Notes: generated by a model from the letters alone, not told the origin. Shown: positions 41,200 through 50,551, numbered from the stretch's first letter. The stretch: 64,000 nt of DNA from Methylocaldum szegediense (GCF_949769195.1 NZ_OX458333.1:3038001-3102000); one strand, 5' to 3'. Program-made: numbers and translations.

Positions 41200-42264
41200 T
41201 GTCGCGTCTCGTGTGATTATTTACCGAGAAGGAGTTATGCTCTGTTCGAAGCCCGGAGCCTTCTCCAGGAGATATTCGGTTCGTCCAAGTGAGGTTTCTC
41301 TCCATGCAGATTCGTCTTCATAAGAACGCCCGTACCACCCCGGCCGTTCGGCAGGCCATTCAAGCGTCCACGTTGAGCGAGCGCGCCTTGGCCCAAAAGC
41401 ATGGCATTAGCCGAACGACCGTCCGCAAGTGGAAACACCGATCCTCGGTCGAAGATGCCTCACACCGGCCCCACACCCTCAGAACCACGCTCACGCCCGC
41501 CCAGGAAGCCATCGTGGTCTACCTCCGCCAAGCTCTGCTCCTCCCCTTGGATGATCTCCTGGCCGTGACCCGGGAATTTCTCAATCCCGCCGTGTCCCGT
41601 TCCGGGCTAGACCGCTGCCTGCGCCGCCACGGGGTGGCGTCCCTCAAGACCCTGCTTCCGCCTACAGAGAAGGCGAAGGTCAAACCCTTCAAGGCCTATG
41701 AGCCCGGCTTCCTTCACCTGGATGTTAAGTACTTGCCCGCCATCGACGGCGAACCCCGCCGATACCTGTTCGTCGCCATCGACCGCGCCACCCGCTGGGT
41801 CTATGTCGCCCTCAAGCCCAACCGCACCGCCTTAAGCGCAAAGGACTTCCTCAAAGCGGTGATTCAGGCCGCGCCTTTCCGCATCCAGAAATGCCTGACC
41901 GACAACGGCTCGGAGTTTACCGACCGTTTCCTGACCCGAACTCGGCAGCCCTCGGGGACGCATGAGTTTGACCGCCTCTGTACTGAACAAGGCATCGAAC
42001 ATCGCCTGATTCCGCCGGGCCGGCCCCAAACGAATGGCCTGGTGGAACGCTTCAATGGCCGCATCGAGGAGGTGTTGCAAACCCATCACTTCGATTCAAC
42101 CGCCGATCTGGACACCACCCTGCACCGCTATGTCGAGCTGTACAATCATCACATTCCCCAAAAGGCCTTACGCCATCTCACCCCGATCCAGGCTCTCAAA
42201 AACTGGCAACTGTCCCATCCTCATCTTTTTCGAAAGAAGGTTTACGATCTTGCGGGACTTGACA
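41200..42264 (+). mobile_element. IS481-family insertion sequence, copy 2 (1,065 bp)
   Basis: The same 1,065-bp element as copy 1 but in opposite orientation, starting TGTCGCGTCTCG and ending ACTTGACA. The flanks are GCTAGC on the left (41194-41199) and GCTAGA on the right (42265-42270), a near-perfect 5-6 bp target-site duplication, so this copy looks like an undisturbed insertion. Confidence 0.93.
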
Positions 42265-42269
42265 GCTAG
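41304..42269 (+). CDS. IS481-family transposase (copy 2)
   Basis: 321 residues, identical to copy 1 except QKALRHL versus QKALGHL and its C-terminal end. DDE residues as in copy 1 (DVKYL, TDNGSEF, VERFNGR). The last sense codons run GAC-AGC across the IS edge and the TAG stop at 42267-42269 belongs entirely to the flanking GCTAG, so the target duplication supplies the stop. Probably the active copy. Confidence 0.92.
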   Translation: MQIRLHKNARTTPAVRQAIQASTLSERALAQKHGISRTTVRKWKHRSSVEDASHRPHTLRTTLTPAQEAIVVYLRQALLLPLDDLLAVTREFLNPAVSRSGLDRCLRRHGVASLKTLLPPTEKAKVKPFKAYEPGFLHLDVKYLPAIDGEPRRYLFVAIDRATRWVYVALKPNRTALSAKDFLKAVIQAAPFRIQKCLTDNGSEFTDRFLTRTRQPSGTHEFDRLCTEQGIEHRLIPPGRPQTNGLVERFNGRIEEVLQTHHFDSTADLDTTLHRYVELYNHHIPQKALRHLTPIQALKNWQLSHPHLFRKKVYDLAGLDS

Positions 42270-42648
42270 ACCGTTACACTGACACTGGCAAGCAGCGGGT
42301 CTGCCCGATCCGGATATCGCAATAGCCAAACAGGCGGATATTAGCTATATAGCCAAAGTCTTAGCTGAATGCGGCGCAAATCTCTTCTTCGGATGTTTGG
42401 AACACCGCGTCGACTTTCGCTCCAAACCACGGTACCCGCTTTGAGGTCCCAAGAGAGACACGCAGGCTCCGCATTTTCTTTCGATTAGCTGTCGAGAAAA
42501 TCCGTGACCGCGGTCGGTTTCTACGCCTATACGCCCCATGCATCGGTGTCAGAGTTCTTTTGTATAGCCTGACGCATTTCTAGATTTTTTCCGCCTTCCA
42601 TCAGGACTATACTGTGTAAGTTTTGACCATCCGTATTAATGCCGAACT
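42265..42648. other. Stretch between IS copy 2 and the metal-efflux operon
   Basis: 384 bases with no supported gene. A TATACT hexamer near 42608 and TTGACC near 42622 lie just ahead of the operon's first gene and may contribute to its promoter, though spacing is not ideal. Confidence 0.4.
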
Positions 42649-43047
42649 GTGACAACGCGTGCTTCCCGTACGATCCTGCTAGTTCTCTTGGCGCTGATGC
42701 AAGTCATTGCGCCGTGGGTTCATGCGCATACCGGGACCGAGACGGGCGGCTTCCTGCACGTTCCAGGCCTGGAGTTTCTCTCGAAAGCGACGGAGACATC
42801 GGCTCAGGCCGACGCTCCGCCACTCGATCATGATGTGATCATTGGCGTACAAGCCGGATTTTGGGGAGAGACCGCCAAAGCGAAGTTTTCGCCGAAGGCG
42901 GACGATAAGTCCTTTCTTCCCTCATTTGCCGGGCTGATTCGACGGCCGCCAATCATCACGTATCGACGTATATGGCTGGATGTGCCTCTACCGTTATCGT
43001 GGCTCTACCGCGCTAGCGCTCCGCGTGCCCCGCCCTTCGACACCTGA
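42649..43047 (+). CDS. Small secreted protein ahead of the RND efflux operon
   Basis: 132 residues, GTG start. Signal peptide (ASRTILLVLLALMQVIAPWVHA) followed by a His-containing mature N-terminus (HTGTETGGFLHVPG) and a basic C-terminus. No known domain; small secreted proteins of this type often precede heavy-metal efflux genes. It lies 344 bases before the TolC-like gene. There is no strong ribosome site, so the start is uncertain. Confidence 0.6.
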   Translation: MTTRASRTILLVLLALMQVIAPWVHAHTGTETGGFLHVPGLEFLSKATETSAQADAPPLDHDVIIGVQAGFWGETAKAKFSPKADDKSFLPSFAGLIRRPPIITYRRIWLDVPLPLSWLYRASAPRAPPFDT

Positions 43048-43391
43048 CCAATCAGCCTTCTTGAGGAGTTTTGGCTGCTCGGTTCCCATTTGACCGGGAG
43101 TCTGCCCAATGTGGCGGGTGGCCCGTTTACGAAGCTCTGAAAGTAGATTCCGTTCGTGCCTTTCGACAAGCTTGTCCTGAGCGCAGTCGAAGGAGTCACC
43201 ACTAACGGAATCAATAAGAAACCGTTTGTCCTGCGCTCACCAACGGGCTTCGGGCAGTCCTGTCGAGGGAATTTATCAGAGCTTCCTGTATGAGAATTCA
43301 ATTCAGTGGGGGGAGTCGGGGCACGCGGCGCTGACCGTTGGGTTCAACCGGCGCCCCTCGCCGCCCCGACTCGTGACTTCGGGAGGAAGAT
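43048..43391. other. Intergenic spacer with dispersed-type hairpin
   Basis: 344 bases between the small secreted protein gene and the TolC-like gene. It contains the palindromic repeat at 43159-43193 and, near 43320-43375, CG-rich inverted elements (GGGGAGTCGGGGC and GCCCCGACTC) that could form a leader stem before the ribosome site. Confidence 0.45.
43159..43193. repeat. REP-like palindrome
   Basis: CCTTTCGAC (43159-43167) pairs with GTCGAAGG (43186-43193), with AAGCTTGTCCTGAGCGCA between. This wording (TTCGACAAGC..GTCCTGAG..GTCGAAGG) is typical of a dispersed palindromic repeat found in intergenic DNA of several proteobacteria; it is seen once clearly in this window. Confidence 0.5.
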
Positions 43392-44642
43392 ATGAAGCTT
43401 TTGGTGTGCGCGGTAGGCGCGGCTTGTTTTTTCGCCATCGCGTCCGCCGCGTCCGAAGAGCGGATCGTCGATCATTACGACGAACTGGTGTTTGATGAAT
43501 CGTTGACCCTTGGGCAAACCATCGAGGCCGCGCTCGAGAAATACCCGCAAAGCGCTCTCATTGAAGCTTTCGAGAATGAGGCCAAGGCTTTGGAGCGCCG
43601 CAGTGCTAGTTGGATCGCCGGATATCCGTCGATCTATCTGCAATGGATTGATGACAAGGCCTTTGCAGATAGGGGCGCGGTGGAAATTCAAACCGGCTAT
43701 CAGATTCCGGTCTGGATGTGGGGGCAGCGGGCGGCAAGCAAGGCCGTAGCGGAGCGAGCACGGCAGAGCGCGGCTTTATTTGTGCGGGCGATAAAGCACG
43801 AGGTTGCGGGCTTGGTGCGCGATGCGCTTTGGAATCTCCGCCTGGCGGAAAACCGTTACGATCTGGCCCGGCGTATCTACGAAGTTTCGAAGCAGTTGAC
43901 CGCCGTTGTGCAAAGGCGCGTCGAAGTCGGCGACCTCGCTCGGGCAGACCTGCTTCTCGCGGAAAGCGACGAGCTGGAAAAAAAGACTGCGCTGGTTCAG
44001 GCTGAAGCCGAAGTGATGCACGCCCGCCAGAACTATACGAATCTGACCCGCCTAGTGCGTGCGCCGAAACATTTCGAAGAGGTACAGAGCCCGCTCAGCA
44101 CGTTCGACGAGAATCATCCAGCCATAGCGGTCGCCAACGCCTTGATCGAACGTGCCCAAGCGGAAGTCGAGTTTACACGGAGGTCCAAGCAAGGCAACCA
44201 GCCTTCGATTCTGGTCGGTACCCAGCACGAGCGGGATACTCGGAGAGAAGGCTATAACAACGAAACCAACTTGGTGCTCCAAATCCCCATCGGGGGAGAT
44301 GCCTATAACGCGCCGTTCGTCGCCGAAGCCGCCATCGCCTTGACCCAGCGAATGGCGGATCGGGACATCTTGTATCGACAGTTGGAGAAGGCTCTACATG
44401 AAGCGATCCACAATCTCCAGGTCGATCGCACCGCCCTGACGATCGCCGAAAGGCGCAGGGAAATCGCGGAATCGCAGCTCAGAATGGGCCGTCTTGCTTT
44501 CGAGACCGGAGAAATTTCGCTAATCGACTACCTCAAGATTCAGGCCACTGCCCAGGCAGCGATTCGCGATGCCGAGCAACGGGCGATCCTGTTGCAGCGC
44601 GATATCGCGGTTTACAACCAAGTCGTCGGAGTCACGCCATGA
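43392..44642 (+). CDS. TolC-like outer membrane factor of metal RND pump
   Basis: 416 residues with signal peptide (LLVCAVGAACFFAIASA). Outer membrane efflux protein family, CusC/CzcC-like: two long helical repeats (EAALEKYPQSALIEAFENEA; AVVQRRVEVGDLARADLLLAE; RMGRLAFETGEISLIDYLKI) with the typical GDLARADLL and GEISLIDYL motifs. GGAGG stands 6 bases before the ATG. It forms the outer channel of the tripartite pump; its stop overlaps the next start as ATGA. Confidence 0.88.
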   Translation: MKLLVCAVGAACFFAIASAASEERIVDHYDELVFDESLTLGQTIEAALEKYPQSALIEAFENEAKALERRSASWIAGYPSIYLQWIDDKAFADRGAVEIQTGYQIPVWMWGQRAASKAVAERARQSAALFVRAIKHEVAGLVRDALWNLRLAENRYDLARRIYEVSKQLTAVVQRRVEVGDLARADLLLAESDELEKKTALVQAEAEVMHARQNYTNLTRLVRAPKHFEEVQSPLSTFDENHPAIAVANALIERAQAEVEFTRRSKQGNQPSILVGTQHERDTRREGYNNETNLVLQIPIGGDAYNAPFVAEAAIALTQRMADRDILYRQLEKALHEAIHNLQVDRTALTIAERRREIAESQLRMGRLAFETGEISLIDYLKIQATAQAAIRDAEQRAILLQRDIAVYNQVVGVTP

Positions 44643-45730
44643 GACTCGTCGTTCTATTCTTGATCTGGTGCTTCTGCACGACGGGACTCGCGGCGGAGAA
44701 CGAGATCCAACTAACGACGGAGCAAGCGAAACGTCTGGGAATCCGCACTGCAAAACCGGAACAGGTCGCCACCCTGCCGTTAGCGCAAGCGCCAGCGCGG
44801 GTTGTGCTGCCGCCGCAAAAGGAATTCGTCGTCAGCTCCCCGCAAGCCGGGGTGATCAGCAACGTCGCCGTTCCGCTCGGCGCTCGAGTGAAACAGGGCG
44901 AAGTGCTCGCCCGCATCCAGAGTCCGGATTTGCTGGCTCTGCAGAGGGCTTTGCTCGATGCCGTTTCCGAATTCAATCTTGCAGAGGCGCGCCTCAAACG
45001 GGACGAGACCCTGCTCAAAGAGGGCATCATCTCGCGCCTGCGCTGGCAGGAGACCAAGAGCGATTACGACAAGGCTCAAGCGGCTCTACAGACGGCGGAG
45101 CAGACCTTGTCTGCGTCGGGGTTTGGCCAGAACGAGATTCGCCGGCTTAGAGCCGATCGCCGGCTCAGTAGCGTTATCGAAGTGCGCGCGCCCATCGAGG
45201 GGGTTGTGCTCGAGCGCATGGCCGTAGTGGGGCAGAGAGTTGATCGGCTCACGCCGATGTTTCGGGTCGGCAAGCTGGACGAATTGTGGCTGGAAGTCGA
45301 TATGCCCCAGGAACGGCTGCACGAGGTGAGAATCGGCGACCGTGTCAGCGTCGAAAACGCTCGGGCGAGCGCCCGTATCATCGAGGTTGGTCAGCACGTA
45401 GATCCCAGGAGCCAAAGCGCCCTGGTGCGGGCGGTCGTCGACAGCCGAGCGGAAGACCTGCGACCCGGCATGCATATCAACGTGCAATTGATGCACAAAA
45501 GCACTGATCTGATCTTCCGCCTGCCCATAGCTGCCTTGGCGAGTCACGAAGGGCGAGACTACGTGTTCGTGCAGATCCCGGGAGGTTTTGTGGCACGCGA
45601 GGTCGCGGTAGCCGGCGTAGAACAGTACAGCGTTGTCATTCACGAAGGTCTTGACGTAGGCGAGGAAGTGGCGGTGCAGGGGGTGGCCGCGCTCAAGGCC
45701 GCCTGGCTCGGCATGGGAGAAGAAGAGTGA
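44639..45730 (+). CDS. Membrane fusion protein of metal RND pump (CusB/CzcB-like)
   Basis: 363 residues with a signal peptide ending near GLAAEN. HlyD/CusB-type adaptor: lipoyl-like halves (GVISNVAVPLGARVKQGEVLARI and IEVRAPIEGVVLERMAVVGQRV), helical hairpin between them (residues about 90-170), beta barrel and membrane-proximal domain. No N-terminal metal-binding Met cluster or C-terminal CusF-like part. It links the inner pump to the outer channel. ATGA overlap upstream and GTGA overlap downstream. Confidence 0.9.
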   Translation: MRLVVLFLIWCFCTTGLAAENEIQLTTEQAKRLGIRTAKPEQVATLPLAQAPARVVLPPQKEFVVSSPQAGVISNVAVPLGARVKQGEVLARIQSPDLLALQRALLDAVSEFNLAEARLKRDETLLKEGIISRLRWQETKSDYDKAQAALQTAEQTLSASGFGQNEIRRLRADRRLSSVIEVRAPIEGVVLERMAVVGQRVDRLTPMFRVGKLDELWLEVDMPQERLHEVRIGDRVSVENARASARIIEVGQHVDPRSQSALVRAVVDSRAEDLRPGMHINVQLMHKSTDLIFRLPIAALASHEGRDYVFVQIPGGFVAREVAVAGVEQYSVVIHEGLDVGEEVAVQGVAALKAAWLGMGEEE

Positions 45731-48700
45731 TCGCGCGCCTGATCCAGTTCGCTCTAACCCAGCGCTTGTTCGCCTTGCTGAGCGCCCTCCTCCTCTCCGG
45801 TGCCGGCTGGCTCGCCGCGACCCATTTGCCGATCGATGCGTTTCCGGACGTTTCGCCGACCCAGGTCAAGATCATCGTCAAAGTACCGGGCATGACCCCG
45901 GAGGAAGTGGAAACGCGCGTCACGGCGCCGATCGAACTGGAAATGCTCGGCATTCCCAAGCAGACCATGCTCCGCTCCATAGCCAAGTATGCGCTAACCG
46001 ACATCACCATCGACTTCGAGGAAGGCACCGACATTTACTGGGCACGGCAGCAGGTGACGGAGCGCTTGAACGAAGTTTGGGGAAACCTCCCGCCCAACGC
46101 TGAAGGGGGGATCGCCCCCATGACGACGCCTTTGGGCGAGATGTTCATGTTCACCGTGGAGGGGGAAGGTCTTAGCCTCTCGGAGCGGCGGAGCCTCTTG
46201 GATTGGGTGATTCGCCCGGCGCTTCGCACGGTTCCAGGCGTCGCCGACGTGAACGCCTTGGGCGGATTGGTGAGAAGCTTCGAGGTCGTTCCCGATAACA
46301 TCCGCATGGCGGCACGCGGCGTCACGATTGGCGAGCTGACCGAAGCGCTCAAATCCAATAACCGCAACGACGGCGCCGGACGTCTGACTCAGGGCGAGGA
46401 AGCGTTCTTGGTACGCACCGAGGGGCGGATCGTGGATCTTGACGATGTACGCACCATCGTCGTGGCCGAGCGGAACGGCGCCATTATCACCGTGGGCGAC
46501 GTGGCGGACGTTCGCATCGGCGCCCTGACCCGCTACGGCGCCGTGAGCCAGGATGGGCGCGGCGAGGCAGTCGAGGGGCTGGTGCTGAGCCTCAGGGGGG
46601 CGAACGCACGGCAAGTGGTGGAGGACGTCGAGAAGAAGCTCGAGGAAATCCGGCCGGCTTTGCCCAAGGGCGTCGAAGTCAATGTGTTCTACAACCGAGG
46701 CGATCTGGTCGGGAAGGCTATCAACACCATCGTTCGGGCCTTGGTGGAAGCGACCGTGTTGGTGTTGATCCTGCTCGTCCTGTTTCTCGGCGACCTGCGA
46801 GCCGCTTTGACCGTCGCTTTGATCCTGCCCATGGTGGCTCTGTTCACTTTTCTGCTGATGGACCACTTCGGCGTCACGGCCAATCTGATGAGCCTGGGCG
46901 GCCTCGCCATCGCCATCGGCAAGCTGGTCGATCCGGCGGTCGTCGTGGTGGAGAACATCACGACCCATCTGGCCGAGCAGGGAAGGACCAATCGCGTGCC
47001 TAGGCTGCATGCGATCTATCGGGCCATGCGCGAAGTGACGGCACCGGTCATCTCCGGAACCCTCATCATCGGCATCGTGTTCGTGCCCTTGTTTACCCTG
47101 GAAGGTCTCGAAGGCAAGATGTTCAAGCCTCTAGCCTTCACCAACGTGTTCGCCATGATAGGGTCACTGATCTTCTCCCTGATCGTGATCCCGGTTGTGG
47201 CCTCCTTCCTGATGAAGCGGGTCAAACACGAGGAGCCTTGGCTGGCGCGCAAACTTTCGGAGTGGTACCGGCCGGTCTTGGTCTGGTCCCTCGCTCACGG
47301 CCGTACGGTTTTGTTCGCCGCTGGACTGCTCCTTTTATCCAGCGTGGCGGTGTATTTCCAGATCGGCAAGACCTTCATGCCTACCATGGACGAGGGCGAC
47401 ATCATCGTACAAGTCGAGAAACTGCCGTCCATCACGCTGGATCAGTCGGTGCGGCTGGATCTACAGATCCAGAAAGCCATTTTGGAGCACGTGCCGGAGG
47501 TGACACGGGCCGTCTCCAGAGTGGGCGCCGACGAAATCGGCTTGGACCCTATGGGGCTCAACGAGACCGACAATTTCTTCGTGCTCAAGCCGCAGGACGA
47601 GTGGCGCATGAAGCGCAAGGGAGAATTGATCGAGGAAATTCGGAAAGTCTTGGATACCATTCCGGGCATCGCTTACGGTTTCACTCAACCGATCGAGATG
47701 AGAGTCACCGAGATGCTGACCGGGGTGCGCGGGGACGTGGCGGTTAAGCTGTACGGCCCGGACCTCGCCGTGCTCAATGCTAAGGCTGAGGAAATCGCCG
47801 AAGTGATGCGGAAGATTCCCGGTGCTTCCGATGTCTTCACCATTCGCAACGAGGGCATGCAGTACCTGGTGGTGAAAGTGGACCGACTCGCCGCGGGACG
47901 TTTAGGATTGGATGCGGACTCGCTGGCCGATACCTTGCGGGCTCAGATCGAGGGGCTCAAGCTCGGCATCGTCCAGGAGGGTATCCGCCGCACGCCTTTG
48001 CTACTGCGAGGTGCCGGAGAGCCGGCCAACTTGTCTACTCTGCAGATCGCCCTACCCGACGGACACCGAGTGCCGTTGTCGGCGGTCGCCAGAATCGAGT
48101 CGGTGGAGAGTGTGGTCGCGATCAACCGCGAGCATGGCCAGCGTTATGCATCTGTGCGCAGCAACGTCGAAGGACGCGATTTGGTGGGCTTCGTGGAGGA
48201 GGCCAAGCGGGCTGTGGCCGAGCAGGTCGAATTGCCGACCGGGTACTACATCGCATGGGGCGGCCAATTCGAAAATCAGCAGCGGGCAGCCGCGCGTTTG
48301 TCCGTGGTCATTCCGGTATCCATCGGGCTGATTTTCCTGCTATTGTTTTCCACCTTCGGCTCGGTGCGCCAAGCGGTTCTGGTTTTGGCCAATGTTCCTC
48401 TAGCACTGATCGGTGGCGTTTACGGGATTTGGATTTCGGGAGAATATCTTTCGGTGTCGACCTCGGTAGGATTCATATCTCTGTTGGGTATTGCCGTATT
48501 GAACGGCGTGGTGATGGTGAGTTATTTCAATCACCTGCGTTCATTGGGGCTGCCCATGGACGAGGCGGTCGTGGTGGGTGCTATGCGCCGACTGCGTCCG
48601 GTGTTGATGACCGCCGGCATCGCGGCTTTCGGACTCATCCCGCTGCTGTTCGCGACCGGCCCGGGTTCGGAAATTCAGCGGCCACTGGCGGTCGTCGGCG

Positions 48701-48837
48701 TCGGTGGATTGTTTACTTCGACGCTGCTGACCTTGGTGTTGCTGCCTATCCTCTATAGCCGCTACGGTGAGGCCAAAGTTGGGGCCGGTCTTCTGGTCCT
48801 TACGGAGAAGATTAAGCTGGAGGAGCCAAAACAATGA
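45727..48837 (+). CDS. Heavy-metal RND efflux pump (CusA/CzcA family)
   Basis: 1,036 residues, GTG start overlapping the adaptor stop. Twelve-helix RND transporter: N-terminal LIQFALTQRLFALLSALLLS, FPDVSPTQVKI, the TM4 segment GLAIAIGKLVDPAVVVVENI, MPTMDEGDIIVQ after TM7, and ISLLGIAVLNGVVMVSYFN in TM10-11. The TM4 motif keeps the second Asp and the Glu but has Ala where CzcA has its first Asp, as in the Cu/Ag subgroup. However, the position of the CusA periplasmic Met (YMPS) reads VQVE, so the metal cannot be assigned. It expels metal from periplasm or membrane using the proton gradient. Confidence 0.93.
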   Translation: MIARLIQFALTQRLFALLSALLLSGAGWLAATHLPIDAFPDVSPTQVKIIVKVPGMTPEEVETRVTAPIELEMLGIPKQTMLRSIAKYALTDITIDFEEGTDIYWARQQVTERLNEVWGNLPPNAEGGIAPMTTPLGEMFMFTVEGEGLSLSERRSLLDWVIRPALRTVPGVADVNALGGLVRSFEVVPDNIRMAARGVTIGELTEALKSNNRNDGAGRLTQGEEAFLVRTEGRIVDLDDVRTIVVAERNGAIITVGDVADVRIGALTRYGAVSQDGRGEAVEGLVLSLRGANARQVVEDVEKKLEEIRPALPKGVEVNVFYNRGDLVGKAINTIVRALVEATVLVLILLVLFLGDLRAALTVALILPMVALFTFLLMDHFGVTANLMSLGGLAIAIGKLVDPAVVVVENITTHLAEQGRTNRVPRLHAIYRAMREVTAPVISGTLIIGIVFVPLFTLEGLEGKMFKPLAFTNVFAMIGSLIFSLIVIPVVASFLMKRVKHEEPWLARKLSEWYRPVLVWSLAHGRTVLFAAGLLLLSSVAVYFQIGKTFMPTMDEGDIIVQVEKLPSITLDQSVRLDLQIQKAILEHVPEVTRAVSRVGADEIGLDPMGLNETDNFFVLKPQDEWRMKRKGELIEEIRKVLDTIPGIAYGFTQPIEMRVTEMLTGVRGDVAVKLYGPDLAVLNAKAEEIAEVMRKIPGASDVFTIRNEGMQYLVVKVDRLAAGRLGLDADSLADTLRAQIEGLKLGIVQEGIRRTPLLLRGAGEPANLSTLQIALPDGHRVPLSAVARIESVESVVAINREHGQRYASVRSNVEGRDLVGFVEEAKRAVAEQVELPTGYYIAWGGQFENQQRAAARLSVVIPVSIGLIFLLLFSTFGSVRQAVLVLANVPLALIGGVYGIWISGEYLSVSTSVGFISLLGIAVLNGVVMVSYFNHLRSLGLPMDEAVVVGAMRRLRPVLMTAGIAAFGLIPLLFATGPGSEIQRPLAVVGVGGLFTSTLLTLVLLPILYSRYGEAKVGAGLLVLTEKIKLEEPKQ

Positions 48838-49095
48838 CATTTTGCCGATTCCACTCGGCATTCGAGTGAACAAAATGCTTGGGGGGATTAGCCTTTAGTC
48901 ACCGTTCGGGACAGGCTATTTGAGAGGCTCCGCGTAACTGGCCGATCCGCAGTCGCGTGGTGGTTTGATTGATGGTCTGAAGTGCGCGGGCCTCGCAGGG
49001 CTATGAAACGGTCGTACGGGCGTACGTTCGTTATCCATCCTAAAAGCATGAATTCTTTTTGACAGCGAGTTGGACTTATCCGCGCGAAGCATGCC

Positions 49096-49398
49096 ATGAG
49101 CGAAATCTTTCTCCTCACCCTAATCGCCCCGCCTGCTTACGAGGAACCCTTGGTCGACTGGTTGTTGCAGTACGAGCACTCCTGTGGATTCAGCAGCTTC
49201 CCGATCAGCGGTCATTCCAGCAATCCGGAAAGCTTGACCCTAGTCGAACAGGTGACCGGACGCAAACGACAGATTCGCTTCGACGTGCAGCTTGCCGCCG
49301 CCGATCTAGGCAGCCTGCTCGATCGATTGAAGACGGATTTTGCGGGCTCGGCGATCCACTACCGCGTCACGCCGATCACCGAGGCCGGATCGCTTTGA
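49096..49398 (+). CDS. DUF3240 protein of the metal-efflux operon
   Basis: 100 residues, soluble, with the DUF3240 pattern (IFLLTLIAPPAYEEPLVDWL at the start; RKRQIRFDVQLAAADLGSLL; AIHYRVTPITEAGSL at the end). The fold is ferredoxin-like, similar to small metal or signalling proteins. DUF3240 genes very often follow CzcA/CusA genes, as here, 258 bases downstream. The role is unproven, possibly metal sensing. Confidence 0.83.
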   Translation: MSEIFLLTLIAPPAYEEPLVDWLLQYEHSCGFSSFPISGHSSNPESLTLVEQVTGRKRQIRFDVQLAAADLGSLLDRLKTDFAGSAIHYRVTPITEAGSL

Positions 49399-49415
49399 CG
49401 ACTGCTAAAGACCCG

Positions 49416-50252
49416 CTAGAACGTGCGTTCCGCCGATACCGGTGGCGGAATCGGGTGAAAGGTCTTTTGATAAGTTGCAAGGATGCGCCGGACGTACTCG
49501 CGGGTTTCCCGATACGGCGGAACGCCCTGATACTGTTCGACGGTACGTTCTCCCGCGTTATAAGCGGCCACCGCCCATTCAACGTTGCCGTTGAAATGAC
49601 GCAGCAGCCAATGGAGATAGGCAGTTCCGCCTTTGATGTTCTCTACAGGGTTCCAGACATCCCGGATGCCGAAACGTTCTGCCGTTGCCGGAATGAGCTG
49701 CATAAGACCCTGCGCGTTCTTGGAGGAGAGCGCCGCCGGGTTGAAACCGGACTCCGCCTGTATGACGGCTAAAACCAGTTTGGGGTCGATCGAATATTGC
49801 GCCGCGATTTGGTTGACCCAGCTTTCAACGAGTTTCCGGTTGAGATTCGAGCCGGGCTTAACAGCAGCGATGACCGGTGTAGGTTCTGGGCGGCAGTCGG
49901 GGTCATCCACCGGTGTGACGCCACGGTACCGCACCAACATACGCGCCGCATAAACATCGCCGGTTTTGGCGGCACGCAAGAACCACCCCACGGCGACTTC
50001 GGCCTTACGGGGGAGTCCTCGGCCATTGAAGTACATCCAGCCGAGGTTGTACGCTGCCTCTGCATCTCCAAGCAAGGCCGCTTTGCAGTAGAGCCGGTAT
50101 GCTTCGGCGTAGTCCTGTTTGACGCCACGACCGTGCTCGTAGCGCAGAGCAAGGGTGCGCAGTTCGCTTGCCTTGTCGATATCGTCCTGCGCCAGGACAA
50201 GCGTTGCGCTAACGCCAAGCAGCCAACCAAGCAGGAAACGAATCGCAGTCAA
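49416..50252 (-). CDS. Lytic transglycosylase (SLT) with Sel1 repeats
   Basis: 278 residues, TTG start with GGAG 8 bases upstream. Signal peptide (FLLGWLLGVSATLVLA), two Sel1-like repeats (LALRYEHGRGVKQDYAEAYR; NLGWMYFNGRGLPRKAEVAV) and a C-terminal SLT domain with catalytic Glu in AVIQAESGFNPAALS, then NAQGLMQLIPATAERFG and AVAAYNAGERTV. It cleaves peptidoglycan glycan strands in the periplasm. Sel1 repeats probably mediate contacts. It is a single gene, convergent with DUF3240. Confidence 0.92.
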   Translation of the reverse strand: MTAIRFLLGWLLGVSATLVLAQDDIDKASELRTLALRYEHGRGVKQDYAEAYRLYCKAALLGDAEAAYNLGWMYFNGRGLPRKAEVAVGWFLRAAKTGDVYAARMLVRYRGVTPVDDPDCRPEPTPVIAAVKPGSNLNRKLVESWVNQIAAQYSIDPKLVLAVIQAESGFNPAALSSKNAQGLMQLIPATAERFGIRDVWNPVENIKGGTAYLHWLLRHFNGNVEWAVAAYNAGERTVEQYQGVPPYRETREYVRRILATYQKTFHPIPPPVSAERTF

Positions 50253-50392
50253 ATCGGGCTCTCCAAGAAAGTCGGCACTGATTAAGCAGCGTGTGTGCCA
50301 ATCGTCTGGAGTGCCTGTATTATCAGGAAGAGCGGGGTGAACCCTGGGCCGGGTCGTGCGAACTGTAAATTTTTTTGACAGGTGGATGTTGC

Positions 50393-50420
50393 CGAACGGA
50401 GCGACAACCGCTCCGGTTCG
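50393..50420. repeat. Intergenic hairpin (11 bp, one bulge)
   Basis: CGAACGGAGCG and CGCTCCGGTTCG pair around ACAAC with one bulged G. It lies between the transglycosylase start and the end of tag. No U-run follows on either side, so it is a structured spacer rather than a clear terminator. Confidence 0.45.
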
Positions 50421-50551
50421 TGACGAAACATGCTTCCGCCATTATTAAGTTATTGAAAGTTTAGCGAATGCAGGATGAACGCCGGTTGCCTCGCGATATG
50501 CTCGAAGGAGCGTTTCATAGCGGAAAGAACGCGGCGTGTGTAAAGCAGGCT

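Noticed and set aside
36187-42264. Inversion of the island by recombination between the two IS copies
   Set aside because: Exchanging flanks does not produce matching target duplications, while copy 2 already has its own matching flanks.
45994-47010. 338-codon minus-strand frame, His/Gln-rich
   Set aside because: Antisense to the RND pump gene; the composition is that of a complement of a GC-rich coding strand.
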